From: Cyanobacteria bacterium FACHB-471 | Lineage (GTDB): Bacteria > Cyanobacteriota > Cyanobacteriia > Elainellales > Elainellaceae | Reading direction: 5' to 3' | NCBI GenBank assembly: GCA_014695345.1 | Contig: JACJOC010000067.1 | Span: 1 to 52,510, forward strand | Length of the DNA stretch: 52,510 nt | In this document: one piece after another, positions 1 to 7,632 of the stretch | How positions within the stretch are numbered: position 1 is the first letter of the stretch | Layout of the letters: every line of letters starts with the position of its first letter | The notes under the pieces: generated by a model | What the model was told of the DNA's origin: nothing | Seen by the model: only the letters and a program-made list of their open reading frames with translations | Database searches by the model: none | Program-made: the position numbers and the translations under genes

Positions 1-150
1 ACTGGTCGAATAGTTGACCATACAAATGGGTAGAGGGTGTCATGATTTTGGGCTGTTGTGTGGTAACTCTAGCCTCTCATGACTCTCTACCTTCTTCGCC
101 AATTCCCTTGTGTCTGCTGGGTTTCACCTACTTCTGTCAGGCAGCCAGGG
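1..150. mobile_element. Probable end of an insertion element at the left edge
   Basis: This flank replaces the 3' end of the ParA-type gene that starts at 1167. Homology to ParA stops abruptly after the codons for the Walker B-like Asp-Pro-Pro-Pro at about 150-160. The flank carries an imperfect inverted repeat, GTAGAGGGTGTCATGA at 30-45 against TCATGACTCTCTAC at 77-90. On the minus strand an ATG at 21-19 opens a frame that leaves the window after seven codons and could be the start of a transposase. No transposase motif is visible, so the assignment rests on the broken neighbour gene and the repeat. A simple deletion or rearrangement is the alternative. Confidence 0.35.
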
Positions 151-1167
151 GGGCGGGTCTATAAAAACGAAATCATATTCGTTGTTTCTTAATTTTTTAG
201 CTAAAACGCGATCGCTATCTACCATTTGTGTAAGTCTGCTTTCCATCCGGCTTAAACGAATATGAGATGGAACCACATCAAGTTCAATATCATTCCATCG
301 CTTTTGATAGATCACATCTTCCAGTTTAGTCTTAGGCTCAGTCAAAAGATGAGTAATATCTTTTCTGCCCGCCAACTCCACGTCGTTTAGAGGATCGATA
401 CCTAAACCCGTAGATAAGTTTGCCTGCGCGTCAATATCAACAAGTAAAACTTTTTTCCCAAGCTGGGTTAAGGTTGCAGCCAGGTTTATCGTCAATGTAG
501 TCTTACCAACGCCGCCTTTATTGTTAAAAACTGTGATAATCATAGATTTCTTTTGGTTGGAAGTAACTACAGTTGGTTGTTTTGTCGATTGTGAATTGCT
601 ATTCAAATCTGGCTTCTTCTTAAATAACCCAAACATATCTTCACTGGCAAATATTTTTGCAGTATAGGTGAGGAATTGGAAGTTAATATTATTCTGGCTT
701 TGCAAAACAGCATTGCCAACTTTTAGGCAGGTTTCTTTGCAAAGAGTTTTGTAGAACAAGCCAAACTGTGAAATCAACTCGGCTTGGGAATAATTAAATA
801 TCGTAATGATTTGTCCCTGATGATTGTACAGTAAGCGAAACGTATAGCCGTTTGTGAGCAGCCCTAAAGTTGCCCTAGATTGGCGCATGTAGTTGTTGAT
901 TTGCCAGACTGCTGAATCAATTCTTTTGTTTGCAGCTTTAACTTCGATGACTAAATAAGGTAGGCAGGTGGTAAATAACTCGTTTGGGTGAACTAGAAAA
1001 TCGAGTTTAGTTTTAGCAAATCTAGCTTGTGATCGCCAATCTGCATCACTATAACCAAGAATCTTTAGAAGTGGAATGACAACTTTAAGTTCAATATCTG
1101 ACTCACTGCTCTGAGGTGTTATTGCTTCAAGAAAGCTGAGTGAGCGTGAGTTAGATAGACCAGTCAT
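124..1167 (-). pseudogene. PD-(D/E)XK nuclease-like domain fused to ParA ATPase, 3' truncated
   Basis: The 347-residue product has two parts. Residues about 10-130 look like the N-terminal nuclease domain of type I restriction R subunits: Glu26, Asp56, the Glu75-Val-Lys77 pair after a hydrophobic strand, and a Gln89-Ile-Asn-Asn-Tyr motif. Residues 209-340 are a ParA/MinD-type ATPase with deviant Walker A KGGVGKTT (Lys217, Lys222), the DIDAQANLS motif and Asp-Pro-Pro-Pro of the B motif. ParA proteins continue for roughly another 100 residues here. This frame instead runs into an unrelated tail (WLPDRSR) and stops, so the gene is probably interrupted by the element at the left edge. Residues 180-208 are a polar linker. 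ParA ATPases position DNA or complexes on the nucleoid; the role of the nuclease-like part is unknown. No ParB or partner gene is visible on the right side. Confidence 0.75.
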
Positions 1168-1389
1168 GCGATTAATAACAAGCTGTAGTTTCTGTCAGTT
1201 TAGCGACTCAGGATCAAATTATCTACAGATTAAAACTCAGTAGGAAGAAGTTCTTAATGCGTAAAGTGATGATGGCTGAAGAGGGAAAGGGGATGGCGAT
1301 CGCCCTTCCCAAAATCTTCAACATCGACTACTTGCCAAAAGCTTTTCTTTAGCGTAGTCTCGTATCTCACAACCTAAATACCTCGGACT

Positions 1390-1535
1390 TAAAGCGTTCC
1401 CTGAAGGTGCTACCAACACCCTCAAGGAACTAACCCCCAAACTGAGCACGCAGTCTGGTGGGCTAGTTAGGCAGTTTAGCACTTCCTCTAGCCACCCTTG
1501 TTTTGCTGCACAAAATTGCAACGGGGGTGGCTTTG
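1390..1535. other. Folded non-coding stretch, possible structured RNA or leader
   Basis: The 410 bases between the ParA fusion gene (1167) and the small gene at 1578 hold no credible coding frame. They contain several inverted repeats: GTTCCCTGAAGGTG 1396-1409 with CACCCTCAAGGAAC 1417-1430 (12 of 14 pairs, 7-nt loop); GGCTAG 1461-1466 with CTAGCC 1488-1493; AGCCACCC 1490-1497 with GGGTGGCT 1525-1532, enclosing TTTTG/CAAAA at 1501-1515. The helices could form an RNA leader for the gene at 1578. I do not recognise a known RNA family. Confidence 0.3.
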
Positions 1536-1577
1536 AGTTTTAGGGGCTAGTCTCTCAACTAATGGAGCTTTACTGCC

Positions 1578-1793
1578 ATGACAGACAACCCTTTGTTTGA
1601 TTTCGATCGCTTTGATAATGCTGATCCACGTATTCTCACTTTGATTATGATTGGTACGGAGGAGAATGTGAGAGCGCATATTCTGAGGCAGCATACCTTG
1701 GGTGTGACTGAGGCGGGTTTATGGAGTAAACCTTTGCCTTTGTCGCAGTGTCCAGGGAAAGTGATCAGCATTCTCAGCCGAGTTCTAGCTTAA
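1578..1793 (+). CDS. Small conserved hypothetical protein
   Basis: A 71-residue protein without signal peptide or membrane segment. It begins with an acidic, aromatic stretch (DNPLFDFDRFDNADP), followed by a hydrophobic core (ILTLIMIGTEENVRAHIL) and a C-terminal PGKVISILSRV segment. This resembles short cyanobacterial proteins of unknown function that share an MIG-x-x-x-x-V start and a PGEVxSIL end. The gene holds a HIP1-like GATCGC and its composition matches the genome. The ATG at 1578 has no strong ribosome site but is the only good start. Function unknown. Confidence 0.6.
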   Translation: MTDNPLFDFDRFDNADPRILTLIMIGTEENVRAHILRQHTLGVTEAGLWSKPLPLSQCPGKVISILSRVLA

Positions 1794-1856
1794 TTCAGCA
1801 AATGAGCAATATCACTTCCTGATAAAGCCACTTTGAATAAGGGACTTAAGCCGAAT

Positions 1857-2023
1857 GGCACTGATTTAAGCGCTTTGAGATACAACAATTTTCGCTTGGA
1901 TAAACCACAAATCCCTGTAGGGCAGTTCGCGAACTGCCCCTACACTATGGCTTACTCATCGGAAAATGGCTGTAAATCTCAGGCTCAAAGCTTAAACCGG
2001 TTAAAACAGCTTAAATCAGTGCC
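1857..2023. mobile_element. MITE-like fold-back element with palindromic apex
   Basis: A 167-bp stretch reads almost as one long hairpin. Its ends are a perfect 15-bp inverted repeat, GGCACTGATTTAAGC at 1857-1871 and its complement at 2009-2023. A second block, GCTTTGAG 1872-1879, pairs with CTCAAAGC 1984-1991; imperfect pairing continues inward to the apex palindrome at 1917-1943. The trinucleotide AAT flanks both ends (1854-1856 and 2024-2026), which would fit a short target duplication. There is no transposase inside. The family cannot be named without finding other copies. Confidence 0.6.
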
Positions 2024-2087
2024 AATAAGCTCAGATGAATTCGTATTAAAGTGAAGAAGTTGTGCAGCGTATTGAATCAGACCTTTT

Positions 2088-2258
2088 ATGAGCAATTCGA
2101 TTGAGTGGACGAGTGAAGCTGAAGCCCGTCTGAAGGAAATTCCGTTTTTTGTTCGTCCTGCTGCCCGTAAGAAGATTGAAAAGTTTGCTCAGGAGGCAGG
2201 TGTGACTCAAATTACTGTTGAAATTTATGAGCGGGCTAAGCAGCGCTTTGGGTCTTAG
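2088..2258 (+). CDS. Small PCP_red domain protein (ChlB C-terminus-like)
   Basis: A 56-residue reading frame with start ATG at 2088 and stop TAG at 2256-2258. Its whole length matches the PCP_red domain found at the C-terminus of the light-independent protochlorophyllide reductase subunit ChlB/BchB: WTSEAEARLKEIPFFVR, then RKKIEKFAQEAG and a terminal TVEIYERAKQRFG. In cyanobacteria this domain also occurs as a stand-alone small protein of unknown role. There is no ChlB body next to it, so it is either a free-standing member or a domain left behind. It starts 65 bases after the fold-back element and lies just upstream of the flavin-type gene at 2354 on the same strand. Confidence 0.8.
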   Translation: MSNSIEWTSEAEARLKEIPFFVRPAARKKIEKFAQEAGVTQITVEIYERAKQRFGS

Positions 2259-2353
2259 AAATTCCCAGTAAAGCTCAAACTGCTCACAGTCTCCCAACAT
2301 GGAGATATCAAGGGGCTGCATTATGTACACACCGTAAAAGTAGAAAGTCCATA

Positions 2354-2896
2354 ATGGAACTTGCAACGGCTGAAAATGGTTGGGTGAAAACGATCGCTTC
2401 CTCTAATCCAGAAGCGATCGCCAAGGCCCGTCACATCCTTCAAAGTGTGCATTATTGCAGCCTTTCTACCTGCTCAGCCGATGGCTTTCCCTGGGTGTCT
2501 CCGGTGTTTTTTACTTACGATGAGCAGCTAAATTTTTACTGGTCATCAGCGATCGCCTCTCGCCATTCTCAAAACCTGTATGCCAACGACGGACGGATGG
2601 CGATCGCCATCTACAGCTCTGGTGTAGAAGAAGGAAAAGGACAGGGTATTTACTTCTATGGAACGGCTGCTGAGCTTGAGCCAACGCGAGTAGAAGCTGT
2701 GATGCAACTGTTGTTTAAGCGTTCAGGTAGAGTATTGCCTAGAACGGCTGAAGATTATTTGAACGACTCACCGCGCCGAATTTATCATTTTCAGCCCACA
2801 GAGGCTTGGGTTACGGGCGATCGCTTGCCCATTGGCAATCAGCTTGTGGATACCAAAATTCAACTTAACTTAGCGACTTTTTCGGCGCCTAGTTGA
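2354..2896 (+). CDS. Pyridoxamine 5'-phosphate oxidase-like flavin split-barrel protein
   Basis: 180 residues with the split beta-barrel fold of the PNPOx-like family. Residues 25-75 (ILQSVHYCSLSTCSADGFPWVSPVFFTYDEQLNFYW) carry the typical alternating strands and the P-W-x-S-P-V-F motif; the second half has GIYFYGTAAELEP and a closing IYHFQPTEAWV. Such proteins usually bind FMN, F420 or heme and reduce small substrates; the substrate here is unknown. It is not PdxH itself, which is longer and has a conserved C-terminal PLP-site motif absent here. The last 37 bases overlap the 3' end of the convergent DoxX gene. Confidence 0.8.
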   Translation: MELATAENGWVKTIASSNPEAIAKARHILQSVHYCSLSTCSADGFPWVSPVFFTYDEQLNFYWSSAIASRHSQNLYANDGRMAIAIYSSGVEEGKGQGIYFYGTAAELEPTRVEAVMQLLFKRSGRVLPRTAEDYLNDSPRRIYHFQPTEAWVTGDRLPIGNQLVDTKIQLNLATFSAPS

Positions 2897-3291
2897 GTCT
2901 CTGGATTGCGGGTATACCAGTATGCCCATGCAATTAACACTGCTTGAAAGGGCAACCTAGCAACATAAAGAGCCTGGCTATGAGGAATTCCCTCAACTGG
3001 GATGTTGTGCAGAGTCATGTAAATGTTGGCAGGGAATACCGCAATAAACAGAGAAATGAGTCCCCACGCAGCAGCCACACTCACTAGTGGAATCATTAAG
3101 CCAATCCCACCCAAGATCTCAAAGAACCCACTCACATAAACAGACGTTAGCGGCGGAAAGGGCGGCGGCACAATCCGAGCATACTGTTCTGGACGGATGA
3201 AATGAGTCATGCCAACGATAATGATACAAACAGCCAAAACGCCACGCAAAATCTCTTTACGGCGATGGGGGGATTGAGTGGTGGAGTTCAT
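2860..3291 (-). CDS. DoxX-family membrane protein
   Basis: 143 residues with four predicted membrane helices: about 14-31, 49-66, 70-90 and 109-126. The pattern of GMTHFIRPEQYARIVPP after the first helix and GFFEILGGIGLMIP in the second is typical of the small DoxX/DUF417-like integral membrane proteins. Their biochemical role is mostly unknown; some take part in quinol oxidase or thiosulfate oxidation complexes, and others act in redox protection. The start at 3291 is followed by a basic segment (HRRKE), as expected for an inside N-terminus. Its 3' end overlaps the convergent flavin protein gene by 37 bases. Confidence 0.8.
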   Translation of the reverse strand: MNSTTQSPHRRKEILRGVLAVCIIIVGMTHFIRPEQYARIVPPPFPPLTSVYVSGFFEILGGIGLMIPLVSVAAAWGLISLFIAVFPANIYMTLHNIPVEGIPHSQALYVARLPFQAVLIAWAYWYTRNPETQLGAEKVAKLS

Positions 3292-3465
3292 GAGTAATGA
3301 TTAACTTAGTTCAAAACACCTGTCAGTGTAGCGATCGCTTCTCAATTCTGCGTCTGTCCTGGGTTAGTGCGATCGCTTTCTCTGTAGCGCTGTTGCGTAC
3401 AACAATTTCTCAGGTTGTAGATTCAGATCTCGTGGGAAAATTGGAGTTGTCTTGTAATTTGTATC

Positions 3466-3726
3466 ATGTTTAAGGTTGTTACTCCTGGTTTTTCACAAGA
3501 GTTTGAGCGCTGGACGGATGCTCTTAATACTGCCAATTCCTTGATTCCTCAGTGTAAAAGCTGGACTCAAGATATCCGCATCTTTCTATTTGATGAATTG
3601 GTTTGGGTCTACAGCAGAAGTCACAAATATCCTCAGTATATTGGTGCTGGAATGTACGATCGCCTCGCTAGAATCTTTGTTCAAGAAGCGTTAGAAGAAG
3701 AAAGTGCTGATTCAGGGGATGATTAA
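3466..3726 (+). CDS. Conserved hypothetical protein
   Basis: An 86-residue soluble protein with no signal peptide or membrane helix. It is rich in aromatic residues (FERWTDALNTANSLIP, IFLFDELVWVYSRSHKYPQYIG) and ends in an acidic tail (EEESADSGDD). The composition and the HIP1-like site TACGATCGCC inside it match the genome. I do not recognise a family. It stands alone, with about 170 bases upstream and about 95 downstream. Confidence 0.65.
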   Translation: MFKVVTPGFSQEFERWTDALNTANSLIPQCKSWTQDIRIFLFDELVWVYSRSHKYPQYIGAGMYDRLARIFVQEALEEESADSGDD

Positions 3727-3822
3727 CGGAGGCAAACGGATAACCTAAAACCCAAAAACTCAAGACTTCTAAAATTCTCATTCTGAATTTCTAACTCTTA
3801 CTTTTTAATGCTTTGAATTATT

Positions 3823-4917
3823 ATGGCTCTCAGAACGCTCATTCCGCTAATTCTGCTGATCTTTGTCCCAATCTCGATCGCTGCTGAGCAGCTACATTGG
3901 GGCGAAACGGCAGTATTCGTTACTTCTGCACTGGCGATCGTTCCCCTCTCAATCTGGCTAACCACCGCAACAGAAAAGATTGCTGTTGTCACAGGTCCAA
4001 GCTTTGGCGGATTAATCAATGCTGTGTTTAGCAATGCAACGGAGCTAATTATTGCCCTGACTGCCCTCCGCGCAGGGTTAGTTGATATTGTAGAAGCGAG
4101 TATCACGGGAAGTATTATTGGTGCCCTGCTGTTACTGTTAGGTTTGGGACTATTTACGGGTGGGCTGCGCTACAAAGAGCAGGAATTTAAACCGATTTTG
4201 GCACGGGTGAATGGTTCCTCAATGACGCTAGCAGCCGTGGCGATCGCCCTTCCGACTCTCGTCATTAATACATCCAGAATCGTCGACGCATCATCCATTC
4301 GCAATCTTTCTCTAATCACCGCAGGGGCATTGATTGTGGTGTATGGACTAACGTTATTATTCTCCCTAAAAACCCACAGTTTTCTCTACGATATTGGTAT
4401 CTCTGAAGAACCGATCCTGGAACCTGGAGCTGATGCTCCGCATAAAGGAATGCGTCGTTTGTTGCTTTGGTTGGGTGTGTTGCTTGCATCTACGATCGCC
4501 ATTGCGGTTGAGTCAGAACTGTTTGTCGGTGTTGTCGAGCAGGAAACATCTCGTCTGGGACTCACACCTTTGTTTACAGGTGTGATCTTGCTGCCGTTAA
4601 TTAGTGATGTGGCAGGTTATGTGTTGGTCGTTCGTCTCGCGATGAAAAACCAGATGGATCTGGCAGTTGCTACTGTGACAGGCGATAGTCTACTGATTGC
4701 GCTGTTTGTTGCACCGATTCTGGTGTTTATGGGGCAGGCAATGGGGCAACCCATTGACCTTAATTTCAATACGTTTGAGGTGATTGCGCTGGCTATCACT
4801 GTAATTGTAAGTAATTTAATCTTGTCAGGCGGCCGGTCTAACTGGCTGGATGGTGCGTTTTTGTTGGCGACTTACTTTCTGCTGGGCGTTGCTTTTTACT
4901 ACCATCCGATTTATTAG
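3823..4917 (+). CDS. cax: Calcium/proton exchanger (Cax family), divergent second motif
   Basis: 364 residues with about eleven hydrophobic segments, the length and repeat layout of bacterial Cax/ChaA antiporters of the CaCA superfamily, which export Ca2+ across the membrane in exchange for protons. The first alpha-repeat motif is nearly intact: S70-N-A-T-E74-L in place of the usual GNATEL. The second repeat, normally GNAAEH, reads S261-D-V-A-G-Y266, although the flanking sequence is typical (LLPLI before it; MKNQMDLAVA and LLIALFVAPILV after it). The second-repeat glutamate takes part in ion binding in this family, so transport may be altered or lost. The frame is open throughout. The start ATG at 3823 lies 96 bases after the previous gene. 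Confidence 0.85.
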   Translation: MALRTLIPLILLIFVPISIAAEQLHWGETAVFVTSALAIVPLSIWLTTATEKIAVVTGPSFGGLINAVFSNATELIIALTALRAGLVDIVEASITGSIIGALLLLLGLGLFTGGLRYKEQEFKPILARVNGSSMTLAAVAIALPTLVINTSRIVDASSIRNLSLITAGALIVVYGLTLLFSLKTHSFLYDIGISEEPILEPGADAPHKGMRRLLLWLGVLLASTIAIAVESELFVGVVEQETSRLGLTPLFTGVILLPLISDVAGYVLVVRLAMKNQMDLAVATVTGDSLLIALFVAPILVFMGQAMGQPIDLNFNTFEVIALAITVIVSNLILSGGRSNWLDGAFLLATYFLLGVAFYYHPIY

Positions 4918-4953
4918 GGAACATGAATTAATTAAACTACCTAATTCCCTGCT

Positions 4954-4981
4954 GTACGGGCTTGGCATTGCCAAGCCCCTA
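4954..4981. repeat. Palindrome of the GTAGGGGC family
   Basis: GGGCTTGGC (4958-4966), loop ATT, GCCAAGCCC (4970-4978), flanked by GTA on the left and CTA on the right. It lies 40 bases after the exchanger gene and could also serve as its transcription stop. It shares arm sequence and layout with the hairpins at 1917, 11737, 30330, 40871 and 46345. Confidence 0.7.
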
Positions 4982-5153
4982 ACCGAAATACTGTACTTTA
5001 TTAAATTCATGCTCCTAAGTGGCAGCGATCGCCCTCCGTATTTCCTGCAACTGTATTTCTTGTAACTATTTTTGCAACAGAACCAAGGTTTGCTGGTCTG
5101 CTAGATAAGGTAAAGGAATCGTACTTGACATCCTTTATCCCGGTACTGAACTT

Positions 5154-6257
5154 ATGTCTCGCCACAGTTCATCACAAGCAGGAGCTAGATCACTTCGCGG
5201 CATTTGGTCGCTAGCTTTAATGGGTTTTGTCGTGTTGGCTGCTCCTCAGCAAGCTGCAACAGCTTCACCACAGCCTGCCAATTCAGCGATCGCTCAAGCA
5301 AACTCCAATCAATCCTCTCAAAATCGGTTGCCGCGAGCGGTTGCGCGACAGGTGCAGCGCGACTTGTCCCAACGTCTTGACGTTCCCCAACGCAACTTAG
5401 AAATTGTCAGCTTTGACCGACAAACCTGGCCCGATAGCTGCCTTGGATTAGCTGCCGCGAACGAACGCTGTGCCACAGCAACGGTCGAAGGTTGGCGAGT
5501 GGAACTGACTAACGGTCAACAAAACTGGGTTTATCGCACCGACATGACCGCGCAGGTGATTAGGTTGGAAACCAATCAGAACAACGATCTGCTGCCCGAA
5601 GCGCGCGATCGCCTGCTCCAAACGATTGCTCAAGAAGAGAGCGTGGCGATCAACAGCCTACGTATTACGGAAGCGCAGCCCAGAGTGTGGGATGGCTGCA
5701 TGGGAATCTATGCCCCTGACCAGGCTTGCACCAGGATTGCGATTTCGGGCTGGCAGGTAATCGTGGCTGGAGAAGATCAAAGCTGGGTTTATCACTTGAG
5801 CGAAGATGGCTCACGCATTGTGCAAAACTCCACAGCAAGCGGTAACTTGACCCCATCCTTTATTCCAACAGATGGAGGGACTCCTGAACCGATCGACAGC
5901 GCAGTTGTCTTTCGAGCCGTGACGTCCGGTGGTTTTGCAGGGATTGTCTCTGAAGCGATTTTAACGGCGGATGGCACGATTTATCGCCAGGTGTCGCAAC
6001 CAAGCTCTCCTCGCCCCTCTGACCCAGTGGTTGAAAGTCGCCTTTCACCAGAACAGGTAGAGCAGTTTCAGCAGCTTTTAGAAGACCAAAGATTCCCTAA
6101 TCTAAACGGGTTGAGATACATTACTGATGTTGCACTTGCCGATTATCCAACGACTACCTTCTACGCAATGGGTAGCCGAGTTGAATACATCGATTTGGAG
6201 CAAGATAATTTGCCTGAAGCGCTCCAGGAAGTAGTTCAAGCTTGGAACCAGTTCTAG
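5154..6257 (+). CDS. Secreted cyanobacterial protein with two internal repeats
   Basis: 367 residues. The N-terminus is a signal peptide: basic start, hydrophobic core about 20-30, AxA-type site near ATA37. Two homologous blocks of about 85 residues follow, roughly 58-140 and 147-228. Each has a helix with ARQVQRDLSQRLDV or ARDRLLQTIAQEESV, a Trp-Asp/Pro-x-Cys motif (TWPDSCLG, VWDGCMG), a second Cys (ERCATA, QACTRI), then GWRVEL/GWQVIV and WVYR/WVYH. The paired cysteines suggest one disulfide per block outside the cytoplasm. The C-terminal third (VVFRAVTSGGFAGIVSE onward) resembles a conserved cyanobacterial domain of unknown function. No enzyme motif is seen. Confidence 0.75.
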   Translation: MSRHSSSQAGARSLRGIWSLALMGFVVLAAPQQAATASPQPANSAIAQANSNQSSQNRLPRAVARQVQRDLSQRLDVPQRNLEIVSFDRQTWPDSCLGLAAANERCATATVEGWRVELTNGQQNWVYRTDMTAQVIRLETNQNNDLLPEARDRLLQTIAQEESVAINSLRITEAQPRVWDGCMGIYAPDQACTRIAISGWQVIVAGEDQSWVYHLSEDGSRIVQNSTASGNLTPSFIPTDGGTPEPIDSAVVFRAVTSGGFAGIVSEAILTADGTIYRQVSQPSSPRPSDPVVESRLSPEQVEQFQQLLEDQRFPNLNGLRYITDVALADYPTTTFYAMGSRVEYIDLEQDNLPEALQEVVQAWNQF

Positions 6258-6699
6258 GTTTGAATAAACCAGCAATACCAGGAACACCTGTTCCTATAAC
6301 TTGAACATTGCCTTCTATAAACGTTGGGGCTGTGTGAAGTGGAGAGAAGCGCCATCTGGCTAAAGATGTAATCTCCACTTGTCAGTGGGTTGGTAGAAAG
6401 CATTCCGATTTTGTAATGCTGGTTACATAACCTAGAAACTAAAAGGGAGGTAGGGTAAAGCTCTACCTCCCTTTTAGTTTCTAACCTGTATAGCTATAGC
6501 TATAGATGCCCAAAAGTATTGCTACATATACCTCTCTAGGTTAGTTGAGTTTTTTATGGAGGTGTTAAATTCAGTAGTTATAACGTTTGGTACAGGCACA
6601 CCAATCTTTCTCGTAATAACTTTTAAGTACGTTTAAGAATACTCCCTTAACTTGCCTTTTTGCTTTGCGTTAAATCATTTTTACAAAGGAAGAGCAACC
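6258..6699. other. Gene-free stretch with two hairpins
   Basis: The 440 bases between the secreted protein gene and the repeat-protein cluster contain no credible gene. AAGTGGAGA 6337-6345 can pair with TCTCCACTT 6372-6380. A strong 21-bp stem follows at 6433-6483 (listed separately), then a TATAGC tandem run near 6487-6506. The last 150 bases are AT-rich and probably hold the promoter of the cluster, but I cannot point to a convincing -35/-10 pair. Confidence 0.4.
6433..6483. terminator. Perfect 21-bp stem-loop, probable bidirectional terminator
   Basis: TAGAAACTAAAAGGGAGGTAG at 6433-6453 and its exact complement at 6463-6483 enclose a 9-nt loop. The stem contains A and T runs on both sides, so it could stop transcription from either direction. 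It separates the secreted protein gene from the cluster at 6700. The stem is unusually long and perfect for a plain terminator, so a mobile palindromic element is possible. Confidence 0.6.
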
Positions 6700-7623
6700 A
6701 TGATCAGCGATCAGAGACCCGTCGTTCAAGACGAAGAAAAGTTTTCAGTGGGTAGCACAAGCCAAGAGAATGCTCATCCTACCAATGTCCGACCGACTAA
6801 CGTTCAGCCGACCAAGGTCCAACCGACTAAAGTCCGAACTGCTGACGTAACTCCTGTAACTGTTCAGGTCGAGCAAAAACCTGATTTCGACCAAAACACA
6901 GCTGAAAAGAAACCTGTAGAGAAACGGGTTAATCCTTCTCTAACCCGATTAATCGTCGGAGGATTGGTTGGTGCAACGGTTGGTGCGCTCGCAGGGGCAT
7001 TAGCTAACCGGAAGACCTCTCAAGGTTTCAAACACGCAGTTCAAGGAGTAGACCGCGCCTCCAAAACTGTCGGTGAAGGTTTAAGCCATGCTGCTAGTGG
7101 TGTTGTTGATGCGACCAAGAGCGTTGGTGAAGGCTTAGGATACGCAATCAGTGGTTCAACTCAGGACGCAGTACAGGGCATCGCTGAGGGCACACAGCAA
7201 ATCAAAACGGCAGCAGCGGGGGTTGCACAAACAACCGCTAATCAGGTAGACCAGACTGTCAGGGATGTGACCAAAGGTGCACAGCAAGCTAAAACGGCAA
7301 CGTTAGAGGCTGTGCAAGCAACAACAGAGCGAGTAAGTCGTGCTGCTCAAGAAACATCAGAAACCCTTAAAGCGGCGGCTGAAGAGACTAGCAACTCTAA
7401 TCAACAGGTGATTGCTCAAGTACCGCAAACCGAAGCAATAGTACCTGTTCAATCTGATGTTGATATAGAACTCATGAATGCGTTGCAAGCGGATGAAGAT
7501 TTTCTTGCTCTGACAGAAGGAACCGGTCAAGGAGAGATTGAGCAAAAAATCCAAGAAAACACCGAAGCAGCTCTTCAAGAGGGTTTGTTTGCAGATGTTG
7601 AAATCAGTCACCCAAGCCCCTAG
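6700..7623 (+). CDS. Glycine-zipper, LEA-like repeat protein (307 aa)
   Basis: I chose the ATG at 6700 because AAAGGAAGAG lies just upstream; the upstream in-frame start at 6652 has no such site. The order is: a Pro-Thr-rich N-terminus with tandem pentapeptides (PTNVR, PTNVQ, PTKVQ, PTKVR; about residues 27-46); a glycine-zipper hydrophobic segment (LIVGGLVGATVGALAGALA, about 87-105); then about 130 residues of Ala/Thr/Gln-rich amphipathic helix in 11-residue-like periods (VGEGLSHAASGV, VGEGLGYAISGS), similar to LEA group 3 or apolipoprotein-like helices; and an acidic C-terminus. Such a layout suggests a membrane-inserted or membrane-lining protein with a desiccation-type helix. It shares the zipper and the repeats with the next gene, 9 bases downstream. 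No function is known. Confidence 0.7.
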   Translation: MISDQRPVVQDEEKFSVGSTSQENAHPTNVRPTNVQPTKVQPTKVRTADVTPVTVQVEQKPDFDQNTAEKKPVEKRVNPSLTRLIVGGLVGATVGALAGALANRKTSQGFKHAVQGVDRASKTVGEGLSHAASGVVDATKSVGEGLGYAISGSTQDAVQGIAEGTQQIKTAAAGVAQTTANQVDQTVRDVTKGAQQAKTATLEAVQATTERVSRAAQETSETLKAAAEETSNSNQQVIAQVPQTEAIVPVQSDVDIELMNALQADEDFLALTEGTGQGEIEQKIQENTEAALQEGLFADVEISHPSP

Positions 7624-7632
7624 AAGGAGAAA

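Noticed and set aside
1318-1521. 67-residue minus-strand frame and a 68-residue frame at 1488-1694
   Set aside because: Low similarity to anything, and they cover the hairpin-rich stretch and the small plus-strand gene. The hairpins explain the sequence better.
1833-2054. 73-residue plus-strand frame
   Set aside because: It lies mostly in the fold-back element and has no protein-like features.
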